Below are positions 7,676-16,788 of a stretch of DNA of 39,729 nucleotides, one piece after another. Source of the DNA: Terriglobia bacterium. Its GTDB lineage: Bacteria; Acidobacteriota; Terriglobia; Bryobacterales; Bryobacteraceae. Under the pieces are notes generated by a model that had not been told where the DNA came from, searched no databases, and saw nothing but the letters and a program-made list of their open reading frames with translations. Within the stretch, counting starts at the first letter, position 1. Each line of letters opens with the position of its first letter. The position numbers and the translations under genes are program-made. The stretch covers positions 1 through 39,729 of the forward strand of contig JANYDS010000048.1 in assembly GCA_025363475.1 (NCBI GenBank), given 5' to 3'.

Positions 7676-9109
7676 ATGGAAAAACACCTGAAGATCGCGG
7701 TCTTTATTGACTTCGATAATATTGAGATTGGCGTTAAGTCCACGCTGCAGCGCGAGTTCGATGTTTCGATCGTGCTGGAGGCGCTCAAGGAGCGCGGAGA
7801 GATCATCACCAAGATCGCTTACGGGAACTGGGGCCGGATGGAAAACTCCACGCGGCAGCTTTCGGAATATGCGGTGCAGATGGTGCAGCGCGATCCGTCG
7901 CCACGAGGGGACAAGAACGGAGCGGATATCAATCTGGCTCTGGATGCGCTGGAACTCGCTTTCACGCATGACCACATCAATGCTTTTGCGATTATCAGCG
8001 GCGACAGTGATTTCATCGCGCTGGTAAACAAGCTCAAGCAGTATGACAAGACGGTTTTCGTGGTGGGCGGCAAGGCGTTTACCAGCACGATTCTGCAGAA
8101 GAACTGTCATGAGTTCATCAGCTATGAATCGATGCTGGATGACGGGCGTCCGGCGCGGCGTCCCATTGACCGGCCGATCCTGCGTTCGCAGCAGCAGCAA
8201 CCCGTTCCGGTTGTAGTTCCGACGGTCATGTTTGCCGAAGACGGCACGGTGATTCCGGTGGTTGAAGGTGTGGCAGTTCTGACACCGGCAACGGGATCGC
8301 TCCCGCAGCTGGATCGTCCCAATTTCCGCGAGGCGCGGCAGGGTGGTGCCGGCGGTGGTTCACGGCGTCCGCCGCCTCTTGATTTGCATCAGGCGATGCC
8401 ACTGGTTGAGCGTGCGCTGCAGGTGCTGGAGCGGCGTGAAGTGCGTCCCCAGCTGGGCTTGTTGAAATCGACTATGCTGCAGCTGGATTCCAGCTTTAGC
8501 GAGCGCGCTTATGGTGCGGGTTCGTTTACGGATTTCATCGAAAAGCTGCGCAAGAACGAGATGATCATTGTGACTGGCGGCGAAGGCCGGTACATGATCC
8601 AGCGCAAGCGTACGGGCGCTCCGGAGAAGACGGTTCGTCAGGAAGAGTCTCTGCCTTATCTGCGCGATGTGCTGGAAAATCATCGCCTGGAAATGGAAGA
8701 GGGCGCGACTTCGGACGAACTGGCTGCGTGGGTGGGCGAGGAAGCGCCTGGGTTCGACTGGAAGACGTATGGCTTCCAGGAATTCAGCGAATTCCTCAAC
8801 TATGCGCAGGATAAAACTGTGGTGCGGGTTGAGCCGGATGAAGCGGGCCAGGGGTTGAAGGTATTTTTGGGAGCGGAGTTCCATCCGCCCGCCATGCCGG
8901 AACCGGAACCACCGCAGATGCCGGATGTGGATGACGATGAGGAGATTGATGAACCTCAGCCGATTGTCCCTGGTCAACCGACAGCAGGTTCACCGCGCGT
9001 GAAGAAGAGTACGCGGAAGACCGGGCCTGAAGTGGACGGGAATGTGGTGCCGGTGAAGCGGGTGAGGAAACCGGCTGCACCCCGCAAGCGTAAGCCTGTC
9101 GGCGGGTAG
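7676..9109 (+). CDS. NYN-domain protein with two LOTUS/OST-HTH-like domains
   Basis: This 477-residue protein starts with a LabA/DUF88-type NYN (PIN-like) domain: AVFIDFDNIEIG (D12, D14), then KNGADINLALDALE and AIISGDSDFIALV supply the acidic metal-binding residues expected of an RNase. Two segments follow that look like OST-HTH/LOTUS winged helices, at about 240-315 (VRPQLGLLKSTMLQLDSSF...FTDFIEKLRKNEMI) and 330-410 (TSDELAAWVGEEAP...FQEFSEFLNYAQD). An acidic linker (PDVDDDEEIDEP) and a Lys/Arg-rich tail end the protein. It probably binds and perhaps cuts RNA. The ATG at 7676 fits the NYN start; GTG at 7670 is also possible. It is the last gene before the terminator at 9135. Confidence 0.85.
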   Translation: MEKHLKIAVFIDFDNIEIGVKSTLQREFDVSIVLEALKERGEIITKIAYGNWGRMENSTRQLSEYAVQMVQRDPSPRGDKNGADINLALDALELAFTHDHINAFAIISGDSDFIALVNKLKQYDKTVFVVGGKAFTSTILQKNCHEFISYESMLDDGRPARRPIDRPILRSQQQQPVPVVVPTVMFAEDGTVIPVVEGVAVLTPATGSLPQLDRPNFREARQGGAGGGSRRPPPLDLHQAMPLVERALQVLERREVRPQLGLLKSTMLQLDSSFSERAYGAGSFTDFIEKLRKNEMIIVTGGEGRYMIQRKRTGAPEKTVRQEESLPYLRDVLENHRLEMEEGATSDELAAWVGEEAPGFDWKTYGFQEFSEFLNYAQDKTVVRVEPDEAGQGLKVFLGAEFHPPAMPEPEPPQMPDVDDDEEIDEPQPIVPGQPTAGSPRVKKSTRKTGPEVDGNVVPVKRVRKPAAPRKRKPVGG

Positions 9110-9134
9110 TTTTCGGTTTTAGTTTGTCGTTGGA

Positions 9135-9172
9135 AGAGGCCCGCCATCGTTGATGGCGGGCCTCTTTGTTTC
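9135..9172. terminator. Strong intrinsic terminator, usable in both directions
   Basis: AGAGGCCCGCCATC (9135-9148) pairs perfectly with GATGGCGGGCCTCT (9152-9165) across a 3-nt GTT loop and is followed by TTGTTT. It lies between the NYN-LOTUS gene and the convergent DUF2442 gene and should end both transcripts. The DUF2442 stop (9172-9174) abuts it. Confidence 0.9.
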
Positions 9173-9438
9173 TAAGCTGTGACTGTTGGGCACCGGGCGG
9201 GGACTCCGGCCAGCATTCCCGCCACGCTGATGTCTTCGTCGATTTCGTGCCAGCGCACGCCTTGACCGGTCCCGAGGATTTCGAAATGAGCACGCTGCGC
9301 CGCCGTCGCTTCCGACAGCCGCCACGACCATGCGAGCGGCACGCTAACGACTCTGCCGTCAGTCAATCGGGCAGTGATAGCGTCATCATCGACTGCAACC
9401 TCTACGGGCCTCGGTTCTCCGTTAATCACAATGCTCAC
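9172..9438 (-). CDS. DUF2442 protein
   Basis: The 88-residue product contains RLTDGRVVSVPLAWSWRL and VRWHEIDEDISVAGMLAG, the hallmark pattern of the small DUF2442 family. These proteins are often encoded beside DUF4160 in toxin-antitoxin-like pairs. No DUF4160 partner is seen here; the upstream neighbour is the YCII gene, whose stop is 6 nt away. The start is a GTG at 9438. The function of the family is not established. Confidence 0.8.
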   Translation of the reverse strand: MSIVINGEPRPVEVAVDDDAITARLTDGRVVSVPLAWSWRLSEATAAQRAHFEILGTGQGVRWHEIDEDISVAGMLAGVPARCPTVTA

Positions 9439-9444
9439 GCCGGT

Positions 9445-10142
9445 TCACCAAGGCAGCACATGATCGGCAGACCACCGAGTGTGTAGTTCGGGACGAAGGA
9501 TGCCACTCGTAACAGCCGGGTCGGCGTCCACAGATTTCCGAACTTCTTCGAGCGGGATAGCTTTGAACATCACGACTCCCTGCATTTCGTCCGGGCCTTC
9601 CATAGCGCCAGCCGCACCCAGCTTTCCATCTGCGCGTTGTTTGCCAATCCAGACGTTGTGGGCCTTCAGCCCTGCCTCCCGTTTGGCTACATCCCCCCAC
9701 GTTGAACCGTGGAGAAAAATGCACAGCGGATGCGTCTGCATGTTCTCGGGAGTCTTCGGATCGAGTGTATGCAGATGCATATACTCCGCGCCGATTTCGG
9801 GCGGCCCATTCGAGGCATGAACATCAATGGTGTTGCGGTGTTCAACAACCGCAGGGTCCTGATCCGCTATCGCTTGCGCGGCTTGCCGGTTGATTCCCTT
9901 GAAAATGAAGATCCCGCTAATCGTAACGGGGGTGTCCTCAAACGGGCCGGCAGAGACCAGCACACCGTCCCGTGCCATTTTCTGAATGTTGGCCATATGG
10001 GCGGACTGGCTTCGGTCGCCTTCGCTCTTTCGAGCCTGGTGCGCGCCGGGTTAGGGCGGAGAAAGCCGATGACTTAGGCAGCTGGTGTCTGCGCACCAAG
10101 GGAAAGAGCCACACCCATCGACGCAGGAACAAGGAATCTCAC
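9445..10142 (-). pseudogene. Tandem YCII-domain secreted protein, disrupted by a nonsense codon and a frameshift
   Basis: Conserved sequence can be followed from a GTG at 10142. The first 22 codons encode a signal peptide (MRFLVPASMGVALSLGAQTP) and then hit TAA at 10076-10074. The same frame continues as VIGFLRPNPARTRLERAKATE, which fits the start of a YCII domain. Near 10000-10010 the homology moves to another frame, AHMANIQKMARDGVLVSAGPF, open from about 10050 to 9445. The intact part carries the rest of YCII domain 1 and a second YCII domain (LCIFLHGSTW...GKLGAAGAMEGPDEMQGVVMF). YCII proteins are small metal-independent folds with mostly unknown reactions. The 183-residue frame from ATG 9996 may still be translated but would lack the export signal and the first strand. 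The lesions could also be sequencing errors. Confidence 0.7.
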
Positions 10143-10143
10143 C

Positions 10144-11436
10144 TTAATGGTGCATAGGAGTGCTGAGTCTCCAGATCGTAATGCCAATCTGAATCACTGA
10201 CAACATCGCAGGGCCGGCAGCCCTGACCTTCAAATTGGCCAACACCGTACTCGCGGCGAGAACCCGCGCGGTCGCGAACGAAAGCACGATCAAAATGAAG
10301 GGTTCATAGTAGCGTTCAAAGATACTTGTGTTGAAGCAGTGAACGCCCGCAAAGCACAAAAGCGCCGCGCCAAAAATCATACGGTCGCGGCGGGACAAAG
10401 CGAGAAAAAACAGGCCGCCGACCAGGCCGCCATACATCGACAGAAGCACAATCGCAGGGGAGTGACCGGAGAAGACAGGAGTGTGACGGGCGAGAATCCA
10501 GATTCCGCTCTGACGCCGAAAAGGGTGATAGTCAGTGTGGGGGATCAACCCCGCCAGTGCCCCGGCAGCAACGCCGTAAAGAGGAAACCTCCGTGCCGCA
10601 GGGTTGTCCGCTCGCTTGCATTCGCGAATTTCAGGCCACAAAGCAACCGCATAAAAAGTACCGAAAACACCAAACAATGAAAAACTCATAGGGAACGGCG
10701 CGAGGGTGAAACCGGAGTAACCCGCCTGACTGCCGGGTGGCTCCAGGCCTCCCCATGTGACCAGGAAATATGCGATGAGCAGAAGTGCTGGCACCATCGC
10801 CCCCGCCATTAGAAATGCCCGCCGGATTCCTCCGGTAACGAACGCGGTAAGCAGAAGGAACGGGATGGTCCATGCGTGAATCTGGCGCACGCTGACAGCA
10901 GCGGGAACGAAGGCAGCAGCTGCGGTGATGGCCGTGCCGTTCATCGGCGAACGTACAGCAACCAATATGATGGCGACGACGAACAGCCAGGCCAGATTGT
11001 CGGTGCTGATCCAAAGTCCCCTGGTGTAAATCGAATCGGCGAAAAGGAACGGCGCGGCAAGCAACACAACAAGGGGAGCGCGATAAAGGGAGCGGAGCGA
11101 ATAGGTGAAGACAGCCACCAGAGCGGCTGTGATCAGCAGATTGATAAAACGAAGCCCGACTACGCTGTCGGTAATCCAGTGGTCAGCAGCGCCCAGCAGC
11201 AGATAGTAGCCAGGAGCCGAGCGCGAAATGAAGTGGGTGTAATCAATCCTCTCATTCCAGTGATTCGCCATGTAACGAATCGTCGGCAGATGACTGAACT
11301 TCTGATCCAGTGATGCATATGCGGGATTCGAATAGTTGAAGTCCAGTCCAACGAGGATCAGGGCAGGAACAAAGAAAAAAAGGAGGGCACCGAGCCAGTA
11401 CAAACTCGTTTTGCGGGATGACTCGAGACTAACCAT
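10144..11436 (-). CDS. Multi-pass membrane protein resembling ALG10/DIE2-type glucosyltransferase
   Basis: This 430-residue protein has about eleven hydrophobic segments. Its first luminal-side loop reads YASLDQKFSHLPTIRYM, then SRSAPGYYLLLG, and later VSVRQIHAW, then DYHPFRRQSGIWILARH and FERYYEPFILIVL. Eukaryotic ALG10 (alpha-1,2-glucosyltransferase acting on dolichol-linked glycans) has, from memory, MDExFHIPQAQRY, TTLPGLY, VRQTNIxW, HPFLLADNRHYTFYxWKR and EPRYFIIPF in the same order. I infer a GT-C polyprenyl-phosphate-sugar transferase, but specificity is unknown. It ends 1 nt before the start of the decayed YCII gene. Confidence 0.5.
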   Translation of the reverse strand: MVSLESSRKTSLYWLGALLFFFVPALILVGLDFNYSNPAYASLDQKFSHLPTIRYMANHWNERIDYTHFISRSAPGYYLLLGAADHWITDSVVGLRFINLLITAALVAVFTYSLRSLYRAPLVVLLAAPFLFADSIYTRGLWISTDNLAWLFVVAIILVAVRSPMNGTAITAAAAFVPAAVSVRQIHAWTIPFLLLTAFVTGGIRRAFLMAGAMVPALLLIAYFLVTWGGLEPPGSQAGYSGFTLAPFPMSFSLFGVFGTFYAVALWPEIRECKRADNPAARRFPLYGVAAGALAGLIPHTDYHPFRRQSGIWILARHTPVFSGHSPAIVLLSMYGGLVGGLFFLALSRRDRMIFGAALLCFAGVHCFNTSIFERYYEPFILIVLSFATARVLAASTVLANLKVRAAGPAMLSVIQIGITIWRLSTPMHH

Positions 11437-11495
11437 TTGCCTTAGCTTACATGAGGGGCAGGCGCTTTCGGCTACCCCTCATCCGCGACTTGTTT

Positions 11496-12854
11496 CTAAC
11501 TCAGGAAGCCCAGATTACTGGTCTGGAAATTCGCTACATAGGGGAAGATACTTCCCACATTCTGCGCACTCACACCGAACCACTGGGCCATGGTCGCGGC
11601 ATACTGATCCACCGATGTCGTGGGGATCAGAGTGCCGCGGCTGTTGGCGTCATCCGGTCCGCCGAGAGCGAGCGAGGGGAACTGGCCGAAGAACTGGCCA
11701 CCCTGCAGCGGCCCGCCCGCAGCAGTGTTGGTACCGATCACGAAGTGATGACCACCCCATGCATGGTCAGTCCCGGCATTGCCGTTCGGCTGCAACGTGC
11801 GCCCGAATTCAGAAGCGGTAAACGTTACCGTATTCTGGTCCGTGCCCACTTCCTGCGTCGCCGCATAGAAAGCACCGACTGACTGGCTGAGATCCTGCAA
11901 GAGCGCGTCCTGCGCGCCAATCTGCCCGCCATGAGTATCGAAGCCGCCCAACTGGCAGAAGAAAACCTGACGACCGATACCTAGCGCCGCGCGGATCTTC
12001 ATAATCCTCGCGACAGTCTGCAACTGCGAACCCAGCAGCGTATTCGGGAAAATGGTGTTGACCTTTGACGTAGCAAGCGCGGCGTTGAGAGCCGTCGAGA
12101 AACCTACCCCGCGATTCAGAATCGTATTCGCAGCCTGCACCAGTTTGAGCCCGTTGTCGAACGTCATCAACTGCTGCACAGCCGCCAGCCGCGAGGGTGT
12201 ATTGGCACCGATCAACAATGACGCGCCACCAACCGGGACCGTGGCTGCAAACGTCTGCTGGCCGGTACAGAAGAGGCCACAACCGCCAGTGGAAGTAATC
12301 GGCGAAAACGCCGCGCCGGCGTTGTACTGCGCGGCGAGGTTGTCTTCCACGCGTCCACCCCAGCCGGTGGGTGAGGTGCCGTTCGGAATCGCGCTCTGCC
12401 ATTGACTGGTCTGGTCCGAATGCGAGAACAACTGGGCCGGCAGTTTCGAGAGATTCTGGCTCTGGTAAAGCTGGCGCGTAGTCGGCTGGACGAGCATGCC
12501 GAGGTTCGCGACAACCGCCGCATTGCCGGCATTGTAGAGACCCTGAATTTCTTTCAGCTGCGGATGCAGACCGTAAGTATCTGCGCCGTTCTGAATGTGC
12601 AGCAGCGACGCCTGCGAGAGCGCCAGCGTCTGGCGGCCTTGTGCGTAGAGGTTGTAATTCTGCTGGCCGGTAGCGATGGGAATCACGGTGTTGTGACCAT
12701 CGTTGCCGCCTGCCAGGAAGATGCATACAAGGGCCTGGTACGGGCCACCGCTGGACGCCATCGCATTCATCTCGCCGAACTTACCGAGCGCGCCAACCGC
12801 ACCCACTGAGGCCACTGCGGCCTTCATAAAATCACGTCTGGATTTGATCAACAT
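11496..12854 (-). CDS. DUF1501 secreted protein with Tat signal
   Basis: The 452-residue product begins with a twin-arginine motif (SRRDFMKAAVASVGAVGAL), so it is probably exported folded. The DUF1501 core is recognisable by CIFLAGGNDGHNTVIP near residue 45, QLGGFDTHGGQ near 310 and ASEFGRTLQPN...DHAWGGHHFVIG towards the end. DUF1501 proteins have a sulfatase/phosphatase-like fold, but the reaction is not established. An AGAGGA ribosome site lies 8-9 nt before the ATG. The gene lies 36 nt downstream of a DUF1800 gene; this pairing is very common and implies a joint extracytoplasmic role. Confidence 0.9.
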   Translation of the reverse strand: MLIKSRRDFMKAAVASVGAVGALGKFGEMNAMASSGGPYQALVCIFLAGGNDGHNTVIPIATGQQNYNLYAQGRQTLALSQASLLHIQNGADTYGLHPQLKEIQGLYNAGNAAVVANLGMLVQPTTRQLYQSQNLSKLPAQLFSHSDQTSQWQSAIPNGTSPTGWGGRVEDNLAAQYNAGAAFSPITSTGGCGLFCTGQQTFAATVPVGGASLLIGANTPSRLAAVQQLMTFDNGLKLVQAANTILNRGVGFSTALNAALATSKVNTIFPNTLLGSQLQTVARIMKIRAALGIGRQVFFCQLGGFDTHGGQIGAQDALLQDLSQSVGAFYAATQEVGTDQNTVTFTASEFGRTLQPNGNAGTDHAWGGHHFVIGTNTAAGGPLQGGQFFGQFPSLALGGPDDANSRGTLIPTTSVDQYAATMAQWFGVSAQNVGSIFPYVANFQTSNLGFLS

Positions 12855-12890
12855 ATATTTGTCCTCTTCTGTTTTCGTGTCTTGTTGGGT

Positions 12891-15452
12891 CTAGTGCCAG
12901 ACGTTGTAATAGTTCGACGTCAGGATGAGATAAACGCCCGTCTGGACGCGGTGGATGCTACCGGCCGCATCGGCGGTCACACCAGCGACGATGATCTGTT
13001 TCATCGCGGCCGGCATGGTGCCGTGAGTGAGGGTGAGGTCGAGCGCGTCGACGAGCGTCGCCGGGGTTGCGGCGAGCGGTACGAAGGGCGTCAAGTCAAC
13101 TGTAGTGCCAGGCCCGTAAGTCTGCACCGCATTGTTGTAGGCATTGAAGAACGACGCGACCAGGTTTTCGCGCAGGACGCTCGCATTGGGATTATTGATC
13201 TGGAATTCAGGGCCGTTGAGGCCGCCGGTCCCGGCAATCACATAGCCCGGCGCGAAGTAATTGAAGACGCTCGGTGAACTGAACAGATCCTGACCCAGCG
13301 CGGCAAGGTTGGAAGCGTAATAGTTCGACGTCGTCATCTGACCATTGAAGGCCCGGATATAGCCAGGCAGATAGAGTGCCGGTTCCTGCAAATGGCCGTC
13401 GTTTGCCTGATCCGCACCGCCGTTGTCATTGGCACGCGCTTCCTGGTCGAGCAGGATAGCGGTGATGCTGGTGGGCATGTCGCCATTGCTTTGCACGAAC
13501 GCATCGGCGACGCGCTGGACATAACCAGGGGTGGGGTTGCTCTTGACCAGGTGCTGGATCAACTGCTTTGAGATGAAGGGCGCGGTGTTGGGATGGGTAG
13601 CCAGGTTGTCGAGCGCACCATTGAGATCCGCCAGCGGTGAGAGACCTGCCGCAGCGACGTGGCCGTTGATCAGAGTCTTGGCACCGAAGTCATGCATGGC
13701 GGCGAGCGGCACCATCGGGCCGCTTGAATTGATGTAAGCGTTCCAGTATGCCTGACCACCGGGCTTGGCTGCATACGTCCAGCCCGTGAAGACGCGGGCC
13801 AGTTCGGCGACATCATTCTGCAGGTAGGTGGGGATCTGCTGATTGGCGGCATCCAGAATGGGCGTGCCATTCTGATTCAACAGCTTGGTGCCGACGCTGA
13901 AAAGCTGCATGATTTCGCGGGCGTAGTTCTCATTCGCCACCGTACCCTGCACCGGATTCGCCTTGGCATTGTTCGCCATGTCGAGGTATTCGCCCATGCC
14001 CGGGCTCAACGTTACGTCGCCCAGAATCTTGCGGAAGTTCGTAAACGTGTCTGCGATCAGCATGTTCTGGTAGGGGATCATGTCCCCGTTCCAGATCAGT
14101 TTGTTGAGTGACGTGACGAAGATCTCGCTGAGCGCAAGCGCCACGCGCTGGTGCAACTGGTCAGGATTGGTAACCGCATTGGACAGGAACACCACCGGCA
14201 TGCCCTGCTGGCTGTTGTGAACGTTGCTGTAGTTGGATACCGAGGGCATCGCGAGCTGTTCAGCGATCCAGGCAGGAATGCCGATGGTCTGAACGTGAGC
14301 TGCATCTGCCGGTGTAGGTCCGAACGCAGCCTGTTCGAGGAAGCGACGGGCCGCCGAGGCGGAGACATGAGGATTCTGTACGCCCACCTGCACTGAGAAC
14401 GGCGGGGAAACCAGCGTGGCGTTTGAGACCGTGAGGTTCACTGTGCCGCCCGTTCCGGAGTAACCCGTGACGGTCAGGGTCGTGGGGTTGTTGTAAACCG
14501 TGGTCAGCGGTGCGCCATTCATCTGCGCGGCGGACTGGGCAATGAAACCGGTACCCGTGATGGTGGTGCTAAAGACGCCCAGAGAGAGCGGCGACACTCC
14601 GATGCCCGTGATTGCCGGAGGAACATTACTGATGACGGTCACGCTTGATGCGGAACTGCCTGTTGCGTTGGTGGCTGTGACAGTGTCCGTGCCCGGTGCA
14701 GCGGGCGCTGTATAGAGCCCGGTCGCACTGACGGCACCGGAAACGGCTGTCCAGCCGGTGGCCCCCGCAGCCGTGAACTGCTGCGTATCACCGGCCACAA
14801 CGGCGACATTTTTCGGCGAGATCACAGGGGCAGTGGAAGAACCACCACCGCCTGAGCTGGTACCGGAAACAGGTATCGCCAGATAGTTACTGAACGCCGA
14901 GCCGGGGTTGCGCACCTGAATGTAGGCGGCAGTTACCGCGCCCTGGTAGCCTGTGGATTTCAGCGTTGTCGAATTGACGAACGCAGTGGGAAGCTGCACG
15001 CCCGTGTTGTAGATGTTCGCTCCGGAAACAAAGCCAGAGCCCGTCACCATAATGGTGTAACTGCCGCCCGGCAACGGGTTCGGAGACACCGAAGAGAGCA
15101 CTGGGCCAGCCGAGAGGATGGTCGTATAGACAAAACCAGTGGTGGTGCCAGCCGCCTTGCTGATGGCGCGGATAGTGACGGGATTCTGTCCGGGTATCGA
15201 CAAGGGCGCGGTATACAGGCCATTCATGTCAATGGTTCCGCTGGCGCTGCTGCCGCCGAAGACGCCACCTGCATACCAGTCAACAGCAGTGCTCGAAAGC
15301 CCGGTCACTGTCGCGACGTACTGCCGGGTCTTGCCGACAGCCGTGGATTCGTTGGCAGGGGCAATCGAAATGGTTTGGGCCTGGATGGCGCTACAGGCGA
15401 GCGTCGCGGCCAGCAATAGCAGGGGCGCGATATGTTTTCTGGTTTTGTGCAT
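12891..15452 (-). CDS. DUF1800 secreted protein with Ig-like and IPT repeats
   Basis: This 853-residue protein carries a signal peptide (about 1-25). Four beta-rich modules follow: an Ig-like domain (ISIAPANESTAVGKTRQY...), an IPT/TIG domain (SSVSPNPLPGGSYTIMVTGSGF), a second Ig-like domain (NVAVVAGDTQQFTAAGATGW) and a second IPT domain (VSPLSLGVFSTTITGTGF). The DUF1800 region begins at about residue 365 (SASAARRFLEQAAFGPT) and runs to the end, with NENYAREIMQLFSVG and ELARVFTGWTY as landmarks. The start is ATG 15452, with GGAGAG upstream; a TTG at 15458 is also in frame. The repeat modules suggest a cell-surface or extracellular adhesion role for the partner pair; the enzymatic function is unknown. 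Confidence 0.9.
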   Translation of the reverse strand: MHKTRKHIAPLLLLAATLACSAIQAQTISIAPANESTAVGKTRQYVATVTGLSSTAVDWYAGGVFGGSSASGTIDMNGLYTAPLSIPGQNPVTIRAISKAAGTTTGFVYTTILSAGPVLSSVSPNPLPGGSYTIMVTGSGFVSGANIYNTGVQLPTAFVNSTTLKSTGYQGAVTAAYIQVRNPGSAFSNYLAIPVSGTSSGGGGSSTAPVISPKNVAVVAGDTQQFTAAGATGWTAVSGAVSATGLYTAPAAPGTDTVTATNATGSSASSVTVISNVPPAITGIGVSPLSLGVFSTTITGTGFIAQSAAQMNGAPLTTVYNNPTTLTVTGYSGTGGTVNLTVSNATLVSPPFSVQVGVQNPHVSASAARRFLEQAAFGPTPADAAHVQTIGIPAWIAEQLAMPSVSNYSNVHNSQQGMPVVFLSNAVTNPDQLHQRVALALSEIFVTSLNKLIWNGDMIPYQNMLIADTFTNFRKILGDVTLSPGMGEYLDMANNAKANPVQGTVANENYAREIMQLFSVGTKLLNQNGTPILDAANQQIPTYLQNDVAELARVFTGWTYAAKPGGQAYWNAYINSSGPMVPLAAMHDFGAKTLINGHVAAAGLSPLADLNGALDNLATHPNTAPFISKQLIQHLVKSNPTPGYVQRVADAFVQSNGDMPTSITAILLDQEARANDNGGADQANDGHLQEPALYLPGYIRAFNGQMTTSNYYASNLAALGQDLFSSPSVFNYFAPGYVIAGTGGLNGPEFQINNPNASVLRENLVASFFNAYNNAVQTYGPGTTVDLTPFVPLAATPATLVDALDLTLTHGTMPAAMKQIIVAGVTADAAGSIHRVQTGVYLILTSNYYNVWH

Positions 15453-15608
15453 GGTCAAAAATCTCTCCGGGTGGGGCTTGCGTTCTTCCCCCTACTCAGA
15501 CAGGCGGAAAAGATCCTGAAAAACGGGAATCTTTTTTGCGGATTTTTTTGACGCTATGCCGTGTAGATTGTTAGGTTTTCAGCCGATCTTATTTGTGTAT
15601 TCCGGACC
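15453..15608 (-). promoter_or_regulatory. Leader region of the DUF1800-DUF1501 unit
   Basis: This 156-nt gap separates the upstream minus-strand gene from DUF1800. It has an AT-rich stretch with A/T tracts (15526-15552) unlike the surrounding GC-rich coding DNA, then GGAGAG ten nt before the ATG at 15452. The A-tracts may mark a promoter or curved DNA, but no clear -35/-10 pair was found, and no terminator hairpin was seen. Confidence 0.3.
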
Positions 15609-16688
15609 TCATTTTGTTTCATGCCGGGCTGCTTCGGCCTGCTCTTTGTCGCGGAGCCGGGCACCGCTCAGAATACCGGCCAGGGAGTAGTTGGCTTCGT
15701 GGCAGGCGTACTCGTAGATGTGCTGGTCAGTGAGGGGCCAGGTCAATTCGCCGGTCCAGGGGCGTACCCAGGTCGCCGGGTCTTCCACGGTGAAGCGATA
15801 GAGGATGGATCGGGGACCGGTGCGGGTGAGGCGCTCCACGACGTGCAGGTTCTCGGTTGAGCCGCGGAAGCGCGTTTTGGAAGTGTAGTTGGTGGTGTCG
15901 ATGACCAGAGTGTCGCCTTCCCAGTGGCCGACGGAATCGCCCATCCATTTGCGGATCTGCGGCGGCAGGTGCTGCGCGTTCATGCGAACGATGCGGGCAT
16001 CATGCACCATTTCGGTGAGGATCATGATGGAATCGCGGGTCTGCACGATCTGGTGCAGGTTGTTGTACATGTAGTCGGGCAGGGCGGGCGGGCCGGAGGT
16101 GGAACCGAAACCGAGCAGGCAGCGCTCGCCGAGGGGGCGGCGTTCGGGATCATCATAGGCACCCGGGGTCTTGTCGAGATCAGGGTCGCCCTCGCCCGAG
16201 TCTGAGGTCTGGCCGCGCAGGGCGGTGATCCGTTTCAGGCCTTCGGGCGTCATGGCGGGGATGCGGCCATCGACAGGGTCTTTCACGATTGACGACCGGT
16301 ACTGCCCGTCGACTACGTTATAGGAAGAACCGGGGTCAAGCCAGAAGGAGTTGTAGCCGCCGACTTTGCCGCCGCCACCGCCGCCGGGTCCGAGGCCGCC
16401 GACCGGAGGTGCGGCGCGATCAGCCGCGAGGGGCGCATCACCACGCGCGCGGCGTTCGGCGGTGGCGGTTTCGAGGCGCTTCACTTCTTCTTTCGTGAGC
16501 GTCGCGTTCTGGCCGCGGGGCCGTTCGAGGGGCGTGAGGGTGGCGATGTCGAAGGTACCCTGGAGATTGGGATGCCCGTCGGCCATGCGCGGGATTTTAT
16601 ACGCCTCGGGATTAACCCCCGGGGATGTCTGGGCTGTAAGCGCACAGGCGACGGCAGCCAGCGATAGCAGTAACGGGAAAGATCTCAT
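15609..16688 (-). CDS. Secreted protein of unknown function, glycine-rich linker
   Basis: The 359-residue product has a signal peptide (MRSFPLLLSLAAVACALTAQ) and starts its mature part with YKIPRMADGHPNLQGTFD. A Gly/Pro-rich linker sits at about residues 95-110. The second half contains MVHDARIVRMNAQHLPPQI and GDSVGHWEGDTLVIDTTNYT, then FTVEDPATWVRPWTGELTW and IYEYACHEANYSLAGIL. This pattern recurs, from memory, in large families of secreted hypothetical proteins of Acidobacteriota, with no assigned function. His, Cys and Glu near the end could bind metal, but nothing proves it. Confidence 0.75.
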   Translation of the reverse strand: MRSFPLLLSLAAVACALTAQTSPGVNPEAYKIPRMADGHPNLQGTFDIATLTPLERPRGQNATLTKEEVKRLETATAERRARGDAPLAADRAAPPVGGLGPGGGGGGKVGGYNSFWLDPGSSYNVVDGQYRSSIVKDPVDGRIPAMTPEGLKRITALRGQTSDSGEGDPDLDKTPGAYDDPERRPLGERCLLGFGSTSGPPALPDYMYNNLHQIVQTRDSIMILTEMVHDARIVRMNAQHLPPQIRKWMGDSVGHWEGDTLVIDTTNYTSKTRFRGSTENLHVVERLTRTGPRSILYRFTVEDPATWVRPWTGELTWPLTDQHIYEYACHEANYSLAGILSGARLRDKEQAEAARHETK

Positions 16689-16788
16689 CTGGCGGCAGTA
16701 TATCCCAAGTTATGGCCGGTAAGAAGCCGGTTCAGTGACCCGAGTCGTATCATGAGGTAGCGGCATCAGAAGAAATGAAAGGAATCGA

